Below are positions 11,726 to 24,287 of a stretch of 64,000 nucleotides of DNA, in pieces. The stretch covers positions 58,203,675 through 58,267,674 of the forward strand of contig OY997594.1 of NCBI GenBank assembly GCA_963921825.1. Direction: 5' to 3'. Both the position numbers and the translations under genes were made by a program. The stretch comes from Erodium maritimum. Taxonomy: Eukaryota; Streptophyta; Magnoliopsida; Geraniales; Geraniaceae. The notes beneath the pieces are model-generated. The model searched no databases and was not told the DNA's origin. It saw only the letters and a program-made list of their open reading frames with translations. Position 1 is the first letter of the stretch, and each line of letters begins with the position of its first letter.

Positions 11726-13953
11726 ATGGTGCACAATCACAGGTACCAGCTACTGAGGAAGTACCAGGGGCTGAGGAAAGGTGAGAAGCTAGGTGGTGCT
11801 GAAGATGAGGAATGTGGCAACTCTAGATACTGCTGCAAGAGGTCCAGGCCTAAGCTCCTCTCTCTCCTTCTTCTCTCTGCTCTCTCTTGCTCCCTCATTT
11901 TAGCACCTCACTTGTTCAGCTCTCTTCTGGGTAACCTTTCTTTTTGAGTTTTTTTTTCCCTCTGTTTGATCTCCTCTTAATTTCTGTCCGTTGGGTCTGT
12001 CTTGACATGGGTTGTTTTTATGTTTGTTTATTTTTGTTTTTTGCAGATTCTTTTGGAGGAGAAAATGAAGACCATGTTGCTGGTTCTGATGTAAATGTTC
12101 CTATGTGTTCCTCAGCCTCTAATGGTATGTGTTTTTGTTGTTTTCTCCCTTGTCTTTTGTTTTTCACTTTTGATTGTTTTGGGTCAGAGGGAGCACCATC
12201 TTTATCTTCCCTAACTGCTTATTTTGATTTCCCTTTGATCCTTAAGTTTCAATCAAATAGTGTCTACATAGTGGATAATAGGTAGGTGAGTGATTGTGCA
12301 AGAATCTGGTAGCTGCCATAGGTGGAGATGAAATGAAATTGGAATTTTAGTTGGGGAATAAAAATGAATTTGTTGAGGTGATTGATTCAGTTAATGATGG
12401 ATGGAGATGGAGCTCCAGCTCCATAACACATTTGAAATTTGATTATTCAACTCTTATAAATACTGGGTATGATCAGAAACTACCAAACAGTAGGTTGATG
12501 TGTTCCCATCAGTCCCTTGTATAAGAATTTACCTTTTCTCTTGATTTCAAGTGTAAGAAGAATCTTGACTTTGCTCAAACTAATGAATCACTGTGTAATA
12601 GCACTGCTAATTGAGTAATTGACTGTAAATGTGATGTCAATTGCAGGAACTATATGTTGTGACAGAAGCAGTATCCGTTCTGATATCTGTTTCATGAAAG
12701 GGGATGTGAGTACACAATCCTCGTCCCACTCACTCTTCTTGCACATCCCTGGAAAAGAAAATGACTACATGAGCTATGGCCCGGGTATGGCCGAGGAAGT
12801 CAAAGGAGCCAATGAAGAGGAGCTCCAACATGAAAAGACTAGACCATATACCCGAAAATGGGAGACCAGTGTGATGGACACCATCACTGAATTGCACCTT
12901 GTCTCGAGGAACTACAAGTCTCCACGGTGTGATGTGAAGCATGATGTCCCAGCAGTGTTCTTCTCCACGGGAGGCTATACTGGTAATGTTTATCACGAGT
13001 TCAATGATGGGATTTTACCTTTGTACATTACTTCACAGCATCTCAAGAAGAAGGTTGTGTTTGTAATAGTTGAGTACCATGATTGGTGGGTTACAAAGTA
13101 TGGGGATATTCTTTCTCGTCTATCAGAACATCCCCCAATAGATTTCTATGGAGACAAGAGAACTCATTGCTTCCCCGAGGCCATTGTTGGTATGAGGATT
13201 CACGATGAGCTTACTGTGGACTCCTCGTTGATGGAGGGTAATGAAAGCATTGCTGATTTCAGGAATCTTCTTGATAAAGCCTATTGGCCAAGAATCAAAG
13301 GTTTGATGCAAGATGAGGCCAGAGAAAGGAAGGAAAGAGAGAAACTTTCCCACGCCCCAACATCAAATTCAAAACATGTGTTGAGAGTCAAAGCCCAAGA
13401 GCTGCACTCGCTGCACAAACCCAAGCTGGTTATCTTGTCAAGAAACGGGTCAAGAGCATTGTTAAATGAGGACTCATTGGTGAGATTGGCTGAGAAAATT
13501 GGGTTTAGAGTTGAAGTCTTGAGGCCTACCCCCACAACTGAATTGGCCAAAGTTTATCGGGTTCTCAATTCGAGCGATGTTATGGTTGGTGTTCATGGAG
13601 CTGCCATGACCCATTTTCTGTTTATGAAGCCTGGCTCTGTGTTCATCCAAGTTGTTCCTCTTGGAACTGTCTGGGCCGCGGAGACTTATTACGGGGAACC
13701 TGCAGTGAAGCTTGGTCTGAAGTATATAGGCTACAAGATTGTTCCAAGAGAGAGCAGTTTGTATGATGAGTATGATAAAGATGATCCCGTTCTTACAGAG
13801 CCGGAGAGTGTGGCCAAGAAGGGGTGGGAAGTCACCAAGAAGATCTATCTTGATAGGCAAAATGTGAGGCTAAACCTTGTAAGATTTCAGAAGCGGCTGG
13901 TTCGAGCTCATCACTACACCTCCAAAATGCACAAGAATGGTCATTCCCAATAA
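11726..13953 (+). CDS. Glycosyltransferase family 61 protein (Golgi type II membrane enzyme)
   Basis: Three exons, 11726-11930, 12047-12124 and 12647-13953, join in phase to give 529 codons. GT61 enzymes transfer sugars such as xylose or arabinose onto xylan, or act on N-glycans, in the Golgi. The protein has a basic N-terminus, one hydrophobic anchor (about residues 43-62, LLSLLLLSALSCSLILAP), a stem, then a catalytic domain beginning near ICCDRSSIRSDICFMKGDV. The GT61 hallmark is VGVHGAAMTHFLFMKPGS near residue 410. The start at 11726 is favoured because it supplies the membrane anchor and clean splice phases. The closest relatives I recall are of the AT2G41640 kind; substrate cannot be told. 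The gene converges on the kinesin gene, with only about 356 bp between stop codons. Confidence 0.92.
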
Positions 13954-14309
13954 ATGCAATCCCAATGTTTTGTGGCAGTTTCCAATTCTTTGATTGTTAA
14001 TTTGTGGGTTGTAGATTCTTAGAACCACAAATTGCAAATACTTGTTTGTACACAACTTTCTTTTTGGTAAATAATACTCCAAGATGTTGAATACTTATGT
14101 ACTGAAGCTTGGGCGCGAAGGAATCATAACAAAAATAGATTGGGACAACATCGACCTATACACAGAATACTACACAAAATGTAATAGGAGGAAAGTCAAA
14201 AAGAAAAATGTACCCCAAAAATCATGTATTAAATTGATATATTATTTACAATTTTGTTTCTTAAATATTAGGGGGCCTAAATCTATTTGAGTGCCAAAAC
14301 AGCTGTTTC
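13954..14309. other. Shared 3' region between convergent GT61 and kinesin genes
   Basis: The gap of about 356 bp must hold both 3' UTRs. It is AT-rich with several AATAAT/AATAGG-like words but no clear single polyadenylation signal. Confidence 0.5.
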
Positions 14310-17300
14310 CTACAGCCACCTCTTGGTTGTCTTGGTTGATGGAGGAGTCTTGGGAGGCTTGTTGCCAGTTGCATCTATAAGAAAAGAAAAAAACACAAGG
14401 AAATTCAGATCCCAACAATTTGGAAAATACAAGAAAGAATTACTTGGTTTACTCACAAACATCAGGTTGCTTTCCGCCAAGCGAAGATCTGCGAGTGCCT
14501 GTTAGTGATTGCCTCCTTTGTGCATTGGCTGAAACTGGTGACTTTATATCAGCCTTGGACTGCTGCTGGGCTTCTTCCATTATTTTCTGCTGGTTCCTGC
14601 AAAAAGCTTGAGATTGGACATTGTTCATTCGAATATGCATAAGCTAATTAGCATCATACCTCTTCTCAGAACCAGTAATCAATTTCCCAATGGTCCTCAG
14701 GGACTTCCTTATTTGAGATCCAACTATTCTATTTGTGCTGGCTGTCAAAATGGGCTCTGTAACCTGAACCTCATTTCTGGTACCTATATGTGGTTCAGGT
14801 GTTTTTGGAAGCTGAATAGAAGTAATCTGTGGTCTTCCATCTCTTTCTATCACTCGTCTTTTATAGGCTGAACTACACTGAGCCTTTCGTTGATACACAT
14901 TCACTGTGGCACTACCACTGATGGAACCCACTACCCAGACTTGTTCTGCAGTTGGCTCAGATGGGGTTTTCGGTCCTCTTCTGTTATCAAGATTCACAAC
15001 CTTCTCATTACTCTTCGTAGCACTTCGGTTTTCAATGCTTAACCTTCGGGCACGTGGAGGAGTTTTGACAATTACTGTACAAGCAGATCTTGGTTCCCTT
15101 GTTTTATTTAGGACCACACTCCTTCTCACTGTACTCTCACTCTTGCACCAATTCTCCGCACTTGATCTTTGGGTATGTGGTGGGGTTTGCTCATCAGCTT
15201 CCTTGCTTGCCAGTGCCTTTTTAAGGCTCTCAACCTACATTTTTTGGTCAAGGAAAAAAAACATTATGTCGATGTTTGGGACTAAAGTTTGCTTGTCCAA
15301 CTGGTCAAACACTTGAACTTAGGGTTTGGGACTTGGGTTCAAGTCCTGACGATACTACTTCACTCATTTATTTCTTCCCAACTTCCGTTCGGCTTCTCTC
15401 TATCCAGCCCTTTGGGCCTCTCTATCTCTATTCCTATTCAGCCCTTGTTGGGCCTCTATCAAGGTGGGATCACAAAAAAAAAAAAGAACTCTCTTGTACA
15501 TAAGCCCAAATGCTTTGAAACACCTGATTTAGTGGATGTAAAAACAACCCTGCAACTGACTATATATGCGTACCTGTTCCTGGAGTTGCACGACCTCGCT
15601 GCTCTGCTTGTTAGCACGTGCAGCACCGAGTTCAACAGTTGATACCCTTTGAGCAAACTGTAAGGTACTAACCGTCTCCCCAAAAGAATCTTCCTCTGGA
15701 CTTATATGAGCAATCATTAAGGTTTTAGCATGTCCCCCTAATGAGTCTTTGAGGAGGAGAGTGAGTTTACTGTTTCTGTAAGGGATGTGAGAACTCTTCT
15801 GGGCCAAAGCTGTAATGACATCTCCCAAACAAGATAGGGACTTGTTAATATACTGCGCCTCCTTGAGCCTATCTCCGGTCACTTCTGATTCGTCAACACC
15901 TTCGCTTCCTGCAAGGTCAACCAAATGAAGGCAACTCCTGCAAATGCTTCCAGACTCTTCTTTACAATTCACATGTACAGTCAGGACACTGCAATCAAGT
16001 AAAAGGGCCAGTTTAGTTTTAAGAAATAGCTTCATCTCTTAAGTTGTTTTAAAGATATTCACTTTTTGCAAATCGTATCCCTCCTTTTTGATAATGGCAA
16101 AAATAACTCTGAACTTATCTTTTTTTGTTTACACTTTGTATCGATTTGTTTCAAAATGAAGATTATAACTTTGGGTTTTTTAAGTAAAAAACAAAAAAAT
16201 CAAGAATTTTTCGCAGTACGGTAGAAGAGGAAGAAAATTAAGGGAGATGAAAACTTTAGATATTATGTTTTCTACTTATCATATTTTAAAAATTAAAAGT
16301 TCAATGATAAAATCATCATTTTAAAACAAATTGATACAAAGCAACAAAAAGACAAGTTCAGCTGTTCAGAGATTTTTTTGCCGTTATCAAAGAATAGGGC
16401 TACGATTTGCAAAAAGTGAATTACTCGGGTACCTTTTTGCGACCATCCCTTGATTCAATTCATTTGTCTAAAGACCATGATACCCTCTCCATAAAACTTA
16501 CCTGTGGGAACGGCTGCTCCGGTGATTGATTGCAGTGGAACTGACAGCACGATTCACCTCACCACGTTTCATTAGACTGAGAACATCCGCTGTGGACTTC
16601 ACAGAATGCATTGTAGCATCTGGAAGAGCCAAGCTGTTGTCACTAGTACAGCTCTGTATCTCTAATTTGTGGATGGTTAAGATTACAAGAAGCATATGAA
16701 TAATTCAAGAACAGTAACAAGTAAAGCACTCCTTCGCCTACACTTTGGACTGTGAAGATGAAACAAAACATAATATAAAAAGGATATTTGGTGGTCAATG
16801 AACCTTCTACGAGAAGGTCTCGGATCTGTTCATTATATATCTCAACCATTTGAACATGGATTTCAGAATTTACAATGTCTTTCCTTTGACAAGACATCTC
16901 AAACAGATTATTGAGCGCAAGATAATTAATCCCCATGTCCTTACTTGACCCATCTGAGGCTCCACTCTGTCACCATTAACAAATGTCAGTTCAAACTCTT
17001 AACATTAATTGGTGAATATTGAAATCCCACATGATTTGATCAACTTAAGAAGTTCAGCTAAAAGAGGCAAGAAAAGCTTACCATGGTATGGGTTTTACCG
17101 GATCCAGTTTGACCGTAGGCAAAAATGCATGCATTGTAACCGTCCATTACAGACCGTATCAATGGTCGAGTGTCATTGAATATCATATCTAGGATAAAAA
17201 GGTATTCAAAAAGAGGATTGGGTTAACCATTAAATAAGGGGATAATCTCACAAAAGTACAATAAACTTGTCACATTTCTCACCCAACTACATTAAACTTT

Positions 17301-20215
17301 CAAATTTTCTCATTTTACTCTATTTTGGAAATAAATGACAGAAATGCCATTCATTAATTTTCAAAAAAAAGGTTCTTATTACAGATAATTTGCCTGAATT
17401 CCCTAAATTGCTGCAAGGGCATTTTTGTCATTTGTTATCAAAATAGAATGAAATTTTGAAGTTTTAGTGTAGTTCAGAGAAAAAAATTTAAAAGCCAGTG
17501 TACTTGAGTGAAAAATGTGACAAATTTATTGTTCTTTAATGAGATTATCCCTAAAATAAAAGCTTCTAAAACAGTTGGGTGGAGGAACGATATCATACCT
17601 TGGGTGGCAGTAGGACCAAACACTCGATTAAACTGAAAAAGTTTCCTCCCATCTTTTCGGAGTTTTGAGGGATCCAAAATCATAAGAGAACCATCCTCGC
17701 CGACAAAGTCTATCACATATCTTGTGTCAGCGGTGAAGGAAGGCCTGATTCTGCAGTAAACTTGAATATTTCCTGCAAATGTTATTATAATAGATCAATA
17801 TATTTAACAAATGATGGAAAATATAATTAAATTTGGAAGAAAACTGACCTTTCAAATCTTGAACCATGTTGTACAAATTCCTATTCTCTTTCACTACCCT
17901 TTGATATCCAAGAGCAGCAGTAGACATCTCCTGTACCTGATTCCCTGAAGCTCCAAGAAAACTTAATCTTACTACAACGCTTAATTTATTGAACACGTGA
18001 CACAATGTTTATTGGTTGTGGCATACCCAAGTCTTTCAGATCTCTATCTAACTGGGACTGTAAATCTTTGAACTCCCTCTTTGTTCTTGACAACAAGTCC
18101 TTGAGGTCCTGAAAAATGAGTTAAATTACGATGTGATCTTGTCCAAAGTTTGTATTAAATAACATGTAAAACATAGAACGCACAACAAACTTTAGTAAGA
18201 GGAAAAGAAAAATGCTTACTACAAGTTCTTTTTCTTGCGTCTGAAATAGACGCCTGTGACTGCAGTTGTCCTTTCTTAAGCATGCCCTACAAGACTGTAA
18301 GATATATATGGTTAAATTAAATAACCAAACTAATCTCTGGAAAGGGTAAGGCTTTGGATATTTAATATGACTGCATATCGACTTTTGAACAGTCAAACTT
18401 TGAGAGAAGCTGGAATGTGTAAACCTTCAAAGGTTCACATTTGCACAATAAAAACACGAAAACTCTTTCTGTTGCTTACTTGTTCCATGTGTTTTATAGC
18501 ACAAAGAGAGGGATTTCAGAGTGAGGAAAAAAAATCTTGGCAATTGATATAATGACTATGAAGGCATGTACCTTAGAAGTTTTAACAGAAGTTAAATCCT
18601 CAAAAGGTGTGGACTTTTGAAGGGAAGGTGAGCTATTTCTTTCTTTCAAACAGCCTCCAAACTCTGGTTTCAACTGCTAGCAACCAAGAAAACATTAAGA
18701 AATTTATGTAACATTTACTTGATGAATTCAAACAAACTCACCTCAGCAAGCGTGTTTTGAATATGTTCCTCCAAACAGTTGGACATGATCTTGCTGAATA
18801 ACTTGACTGGATCCTTAACCAAAACCACAAATGTAAACTACATCTTTCAAATCTAGCTCTTTTGATATGCCAGTAGAAAAGAAAGTTCAAACAAAGTAGT
18901 ACCGTTTTTCCACTACGGATGAAGGCAAGAAGATTGTCGTCAATGTTTTCCTTTGAGTAAACCATACTCTCAACAAGTGCCTTGACAATTGCATCTAGAA
19001 AATCCGGCACAACATAGAGAATAGCATTAAATACATTTATTAAAGTTCTAACATCATTGGCTGCAAAAAAGTAAGCTATGATATGATTGAATTCTTGCTA
19101 ACTGACCTTCAAGCTGCTTCTTGTCACCTCCCACACTTGGCTGATTTTCACGGACAGCAGCTGCAGCTGATGTTTGTAAATGAACCTTATTGGCGAAATG
19201 GGTAATAATAGGAGACTTCACATTCTTATAATTTCCATTCCCACTGCTGCTCAGCTTCCACTCTTGGTATGATTTGAGGGATAATATGCAATCAACAACT
19301 TTAGCAGCTGATGCCGCCTCCACAGAGTCCTAACATAATTAAACCCTATTAGTTAATAATGATAAATAATTAAATAACACATTTTAGAATATACATATTG
19401 GGACACATGTTAATTTACCCTTTCAAGATCTGAAGCTACAAAAGCAGGAATCTTTAACTCTTCAACTGCCACTAGAAAGTTGCGAAGATTCTCAAAGTAC
19501 TGATAGGCAGGCAATGGCTGAGATTCCCAGGAAAGTGATTGGAGAGGTTGATGGATCTCCACAACCTTACCACAACATCGAAATGAATAAAAATTGGAGG
19601 AAATTAACGTTCCATAACTCATATGAACCTTAAACCCTAACTCTCTGTTTAATTGTTATTGAATTGGGAATAACATAGTTACATATCTTTTATTTTGACA
19701 AGGTTTCCTAGAGAAACATAAATAAATTACTTAAAACAAAGAAAATTAACCCGAAAACTCAGTTTCCCTCTTAACTTTCTCCTCAACCAAACAGGAACTA
19801 AAACATTGGAAATGTACTAGTACCTTTGGCACAGCTCCTGGTTTAATCTTGTTGATGGCATTGCATAGAACCAGACCATTTCTCAAGCAAGAAATGAACT
19901 CCATCTCTGATGGCTGCTCAGACATGCCCAATGGCCCCACGAGGCTAATGAGCCACTTGGCAGCTTGGGAGCGCCGACAAGCTACAAAATCAAAAGGCAA
20001 AAAAGTCGATCATTTCACAAGTTGTTGGATTTGTTTTCTTCTGAATATCATGATAGAATGACCCACCCACAATCAACATTACCCTAAACAACTTTCAATT
20101 TCATTTCCATTTTCTCACTAGCCAAACAGACTGACAAAAAAAACCCACCAGCTTCTTCAGCTTTTCTTGTGGCCAAATTGAAATCGTGCAACCCATTTCT
20201 CGGACCAACCTCCAT
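14310..20215 (-). CDS. Kinesin-14 motor with N-terminal calponin-homology domain
   Basis: Eighteen GT-AG exons close in phase to 970 codons: 20215-20149, 19981-19824, 19565-19419, 19329-19107, 18994-18903, 18813-18742, 18673-18572, 18294-18220, 18108-18027, 17944-17849, 17772-17599, 17188-17082, 16966-16804, 16661-16502, 15988-15574, 15234-14660, 14596-14457, 14374-14310. The start [22 protein letters not shown] leads into a CH domain (about residues 23-150), a coiled-coil neck, then the motor from [11 protein letters not shown] (about 372-700). The motor has the P-loop GQTGSGKT (exon 12), switch I NHRSSRSH (exon 14) and switch [11 protein letters not shown] (exon 15). The tail is basic, Ser/Thr-rich and ends KTTKRWL. 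Plant CH-kinesins (KCH/KP1 type) bind actin as well as microtubules and move toward minus ends. Which paralogue this is remains uncertain. Confidence 0.92.
16058..16420. mobile_element. Foldback MITE in a kinesin intron, about 363 bp
   Basis: The left arm TTCACTTTTTGCAAATCGTA at 16058 is matched on the opposite strand at the right edge (ending 16420), and similarity continues past 100 bp through GATAA.GGCAAAAA and CTCTGAAC. It lies wholly within the intron between 16502 and 15988 and does not touch the splice sites. No coding capacity. Confidence 0.8.
17238..17551. mobile_element. Second foldback MITE in a kinesin intron, about 314 bp
   Basis: The left arm GGGGATAATCTCACAAAAGT is matched on the opposite strand by the right arm (…ATGAGATTATCCC), with similarity over more than 100 bp, including TTGTCACATTT and TTCAAA-TTTTCATT blocks. 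The flanks TAAATAA and TAAAATAA look like a worn target duplication. It lies in the intron between 17599 and 17188. Confidence 0.78.
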
Positions 20216-21150
20216 GAAATGCGAATCTAGTCTGTTCAAGCACAAGAAGAAAACAAAAATGAATCAGAAACTCCATTTTTATACCCCAACTGATTGGGGA
20301 AAAGGACACAAAAGAACAATCTTTTTTCCTCCGGTGAGAGGCGGATTGAAGATCATACGGGTTCAGTTTCTGGGTTTATTTCTCGAAGCGAGCCAACGGA
20401 GAAGAAACCCAGAGAGCAGAGAGGGAGTGGGAGAGAGACTGTCAAGTCAAAGTCTTCACTTGGAAAGAGCCGCAATAGAATTGGCTCGAATTTGGGCTCG
20501 GCCCTCGGCTGCAGGCTACGAACCGTAACGTTCCTCTGGGTCTGGGCCTTGTTTTGAATTCAAATCGGTGGGGACACGTGCCTTGAGGTCGAAGACTGAC
20601 ACCCAAGTAATCCTAACCGACGGATAGGATCGAAACCCTAGGTTTGACTGTAGAAGATACAATCTCCGCACTTGTATGCACGAACTGCGTTCGATTGGTT
20701 GGTGTGCTTCAAACGCGAGTTCGGATGGATGTGTGACCGAGTCACTACCTTGGTCGTTCAGGGGTATAATGGTCATTTGAGGGGTGAATGTATGCTTGTG
20801 TCATATTCAGGATTATGCTGATTTTAGGGAAAATAATTAAGATTACCTAATTTAATTAATTGCCCTATTAAAATGGAGCTATATGATTTGGGACATTATG
20901 ATTCTTTTCCATTTATTTTATAAGCTTTAAATTCATTTGCAAGTGGATTTAAGGCTCCATTCATCCATAGTGGAATTACTACTTGATTAATTGGGAGTGT
21001 AATCATAAGTTTGCCAATCATTTTCTTATTTACATTGAGTTATCTCGAATATGTTACACATATAATCTCACGTATGAATTAATGGTCTTTAGAAAAAATC
21101 AATTACGAATAGTTGAAATAACTTGTACTACTTGATCCCAAAAGACTATA
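20216..21150. promoter_or_regulatory. Upstream region of the kinesin gene, then AT-rich DNA
   Basis: The region immediately 5' of the kinesin start (minus-strand gene, so higher coordinates) should contain its promoter and leader. CACGTG occurs near 20576 (G-box core), which is common and only suggestive. From about 20820 the DNA is AT-rich with nothing recognised. Confidence 0.35.
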
Positions 21151-21156
21151 TTACCA

Positions 21157-22998
21157 GTGGTGACGTATATCTGCTCTTACTCTTTCACGATGCTCTTAGG
21201 AGGGGTCCTAGTCAATCTCTCTGATATAGAGTTTATTTTTCCAGGTATCGTCTTGTTTGTCACTACAATCGTCGCAGTAGACTCTCTCATCTTCTCTGTT
21301 GCCTTCATCGTAATTTTTGGGTCTAATAGACTCAATCAAATAATGGTCATGGCTCTCTCAATAGTCGGCCCTAGCTCATCACAACGAAGTTGTCACTCAC
21401 CTTCAGCGGTACCATCCCATCCACCTACCGCTACTCCAGCACCACCTTCGGACCGGTCAGAGAAGGGATCTAAGGTGTTCCGTTCTCCCACCACCACTCG
21501 TGATCGAGCATCGTCGTCGCCTCTACCTCCTTCACTGCAAGCTTGTGGATCTACTAAGGTTCCAAGGGGTAGCCACCATAGTCGTCGCCTATGCCTCCTT
21601 CACCATGGGCTTCTGGGTCTACTAAGTCCTCTAATCATCTGAGTTCCTTGAAGGCCCGATCTGGGGTCCGATATCGGGATTGTGGCGCACATGATCACTC
21701 AGGGCCTCCGTGCAGGACCGCCCCAACCTCATCCGTTGAATCCGGGCACTAACAACTCGGAAGAGGCTAGACGCCCCTAGCCCGGAAAAGGAACCTACTA
21801 CTCCAGAGAACACCAAGGCGAGGTCTGCGAAGCAATCTCACCAGGGCCAATGAGTGGGGCATCAAGCAAAGATGTGGGGGGATGCGCGCCTTACCCTACT
21901 AAGGTTGGTGCAAGCCAGACATCTTGGCTCCCCCATTTCCTAGTGTTAGAGTTGTGGTGCCTCAATGCTCGCCGACCACGCTAAGGAGACCCCATGGGAT
22001 TAAGAACGCTAGTTACCCGAGGAGGCCTCTAAATGAAAGAGGAATTGGATCAAGGAGCAGGAAGTTCCTTCTCATATGTGTCCTGCGATCTACAATATTA
22101 GTATACCTTGCAAAACGGAGAGAAACAAAGAAAACCAAGCAGAAATAGTTGATCATAATGTCCCGAAATGGGAGAAAGATCGAGGAGGAGGCATCGGGCC
22201 AGATCACCGGAGAAGGATTGTTGGGCCATATCACCAGAGAGGAAGCGGTATCACGGATGCTAAAGAAGACTATGACGGCTAGGGCCGGTTCTTTCCATCT
22301 TTTCAAAAGAAAACATCGGTCAATAAAAGGCTTCTTTTATGCTTCATCTATTTTTAAAAAAGTATATAGAAAGTGTTTATTAGTCACAAAAAAGAGTCTC
22401 ATTCTCGCCTAAAACAAAGTGAAGGTATCAACATTTTTGTCAAACTTATATGAACTAATAATAAGTTTAAATAGTTTTTTACATCTTTTTGTTTTGGTCA
22501 CATATCTTTTTTTATATAAGATCGTTTTTTTATTAAAAAGATTTGTATTATCCAAAATCGAAAGGGTCTAAAGGTCAAAAAAGGACTAGGTCACAATTAT
22601 AAAGGAACTATAGTAGCATGAGCTAAAAGGATAAGCCTTGAAAACAAAGGAGGACAAGTCCGAACAAAAGGACAAATACTAAATCTTCATCCTCATACCA
22701 TTCTTCACCCTTTGAGGTCAAATTTGGGTCGTCGAAGGATTTCTCTTTGGCAACTAAGTGTTGAGCTTTTTGAGCATCGAGCGCAACCTTCTTCAACACG
22801 TCAACATGATTGACAACTCTTTCTCGACTCAAAAAATGAGTTTTTGATCTGGTATTATAAAAATACTGAGGGCCTGACAAACGAGGCACCAAGAGATGTT
22901 ATGGAGGTCGACCCCTACATTTCAGAGGTTTAATGAGGGCGTCCTTCTAAGGACTACCCAGTGCTACAATGCCCCTCTCACACCAGGCACCTCCTTCC
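21157..22998. other. Unassigned intergenic DNA with short non-conserved frames
   Basis: A plus-strand frame at 21157-21642 begins hydrophobic and then turns Ser/Pro-rich. It has no splice support and no family resemblance. Other frames up to 22900 are equally unremarkable. The mixed GC content suggests worn repeats. Confidence 0.35.
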
Positions 22999-23866
22999 TA
23001 GGGATGGCAAAACGCCTCGTCCCCGACAGGGATTCCCATCCCCGCCCGTGCGGGGCGGATTCGGGACGGGGATTTTTTAAGCGGGGCGGGGTACGGGGCA
23101 ATAAACGGGGATTTTGGCGAGGCGCGGGGCGGGGATGGGGCAAGCACTCCCCGCCCCACAGGGACCCCGCCTCGTACTCCGCGCTATTATTTCATAATAA
23201 AATATTATAATTTATATATACATAATAAAAACAATACACTTGTCTAAGAATATTTTCTCATGTTTAAACATTTGTTGTATGATCATGTTTGTAGGAATAA
23301 AATAATGTCATTTTATTCGTTTACACATCATGCTAATATAAATTTGTTCTTTTTTGATACCGTGATAGAGTTTATAGCTTTTGTTTATGAAATTGTATTC
23401 ACAACACTGTATATTTTCTCGTGATTTTATTTGTACTATTATGAAGTCAAGTTAGGAACTCTAAGTTTTATGTTATAAGACATTTCGTTAATACACTTTT
23501 TATTATATGTAAACTATTATGAGGCATGGATATCATTGTTATGTGATGTTTATTTTATATGTATGTTGTTTTAAAATTATGCGTTGACTATGCATGTTGT
23601 TTAAAATTATAAATTTAGAATTGTCATTTAAAATGTGCATTTTTTTCGGGTGATGAGAATGAGACGGGAACGGCGTAAGGAATATAATCCCCCGCGGGAC
23701 GAGAGTGGGACGGGGAATAAAATCCCCGCTACCTGCCCCATCCCCGCGGGGTCCCCGCGGGACGGGGTCAACACGAGGTCAACGCGAGGATGGGGCGAGT
23801 GGCAGGAACGTGGGACGGGGACGGGGGCTGGGGTCCCCTCCCCAACCCCGCCCCATTGTCATCCTT
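22999..23866. mobile_element. Non-autonomous hAT-like element with GC-rich ends
   Basis: The left end TAGGGATGGCAAAACG and the right end, reverse-complemented (AAGGATGACAATGGGGCGGGG), share the GGATG.CAA core. The first about 180 bp and last about 230 bp are extraordinarily GC-rich with repeated CGGGG/CCCCG words, while the middle (23190-23640) is AT-rich. This layout matches plant hAT-like MITEs starting TAGGGATGGCAA. No clean 8-bp duplication could be confirmed. The open frames in the GC-rich ends are compositional artefacts. Confidence 0.6.
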
Positions 23867-23896
23867 CATTTTCGCAATCACAACCTCCAAAACATT

Positions 23897-24280
23897 CTAT
23901 ACCGATGCCTGAATTGCCTTGCTCGAGCAACCTAACTTAACCGGATCCGTCAACTTCCTAGCAACCTCTAGAAAAACTGGACCTGGACTAGGGTTCATGA
24001 CCTGATAATCAGCGGTTGAACCAGACAAACAAACCAAACCCAAGCCCATTTGATCCTTCTTCACTAACAAATGGGCTTTAACACATTTGGATTCTATACA
24101 ACCCAGTTGCAATTCACTTGTTACGATACGCATAATATCATGCTCAATTTCCGGAATTTGATATTCAGTTAAAGCATCGCACATAGTTGAATCGCGAGTA
24201 TCACGTTCGCGAGCCTGATTTTCTGAAGCTACGATCTCTAACTTCGTACCCTGATTGACATCTTCAACCAATGTAAACAC
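23897..24280 (-). other. Unidentified 127-codon open frame next to a Copia LTR
   Basis: The frame starts MFTLVEDVNQG and reads as ordinary soluble protein without low-complexity runs, but I recognise no domain. It lies just outside the apparent Copia 3' LTR end. It could be a host gene scrap or a chance frame. Confidence 0.2.
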
Positions 24281-24287
24281 TGTGAAC

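Noticed and set aside
21157..21642. Plus-strand frame with a hydrophobic start as a possible membrane protein
   Set aside because: It changes to low-complexity Ser/Pro sequence, has no start context or splice support and no family resemblance.
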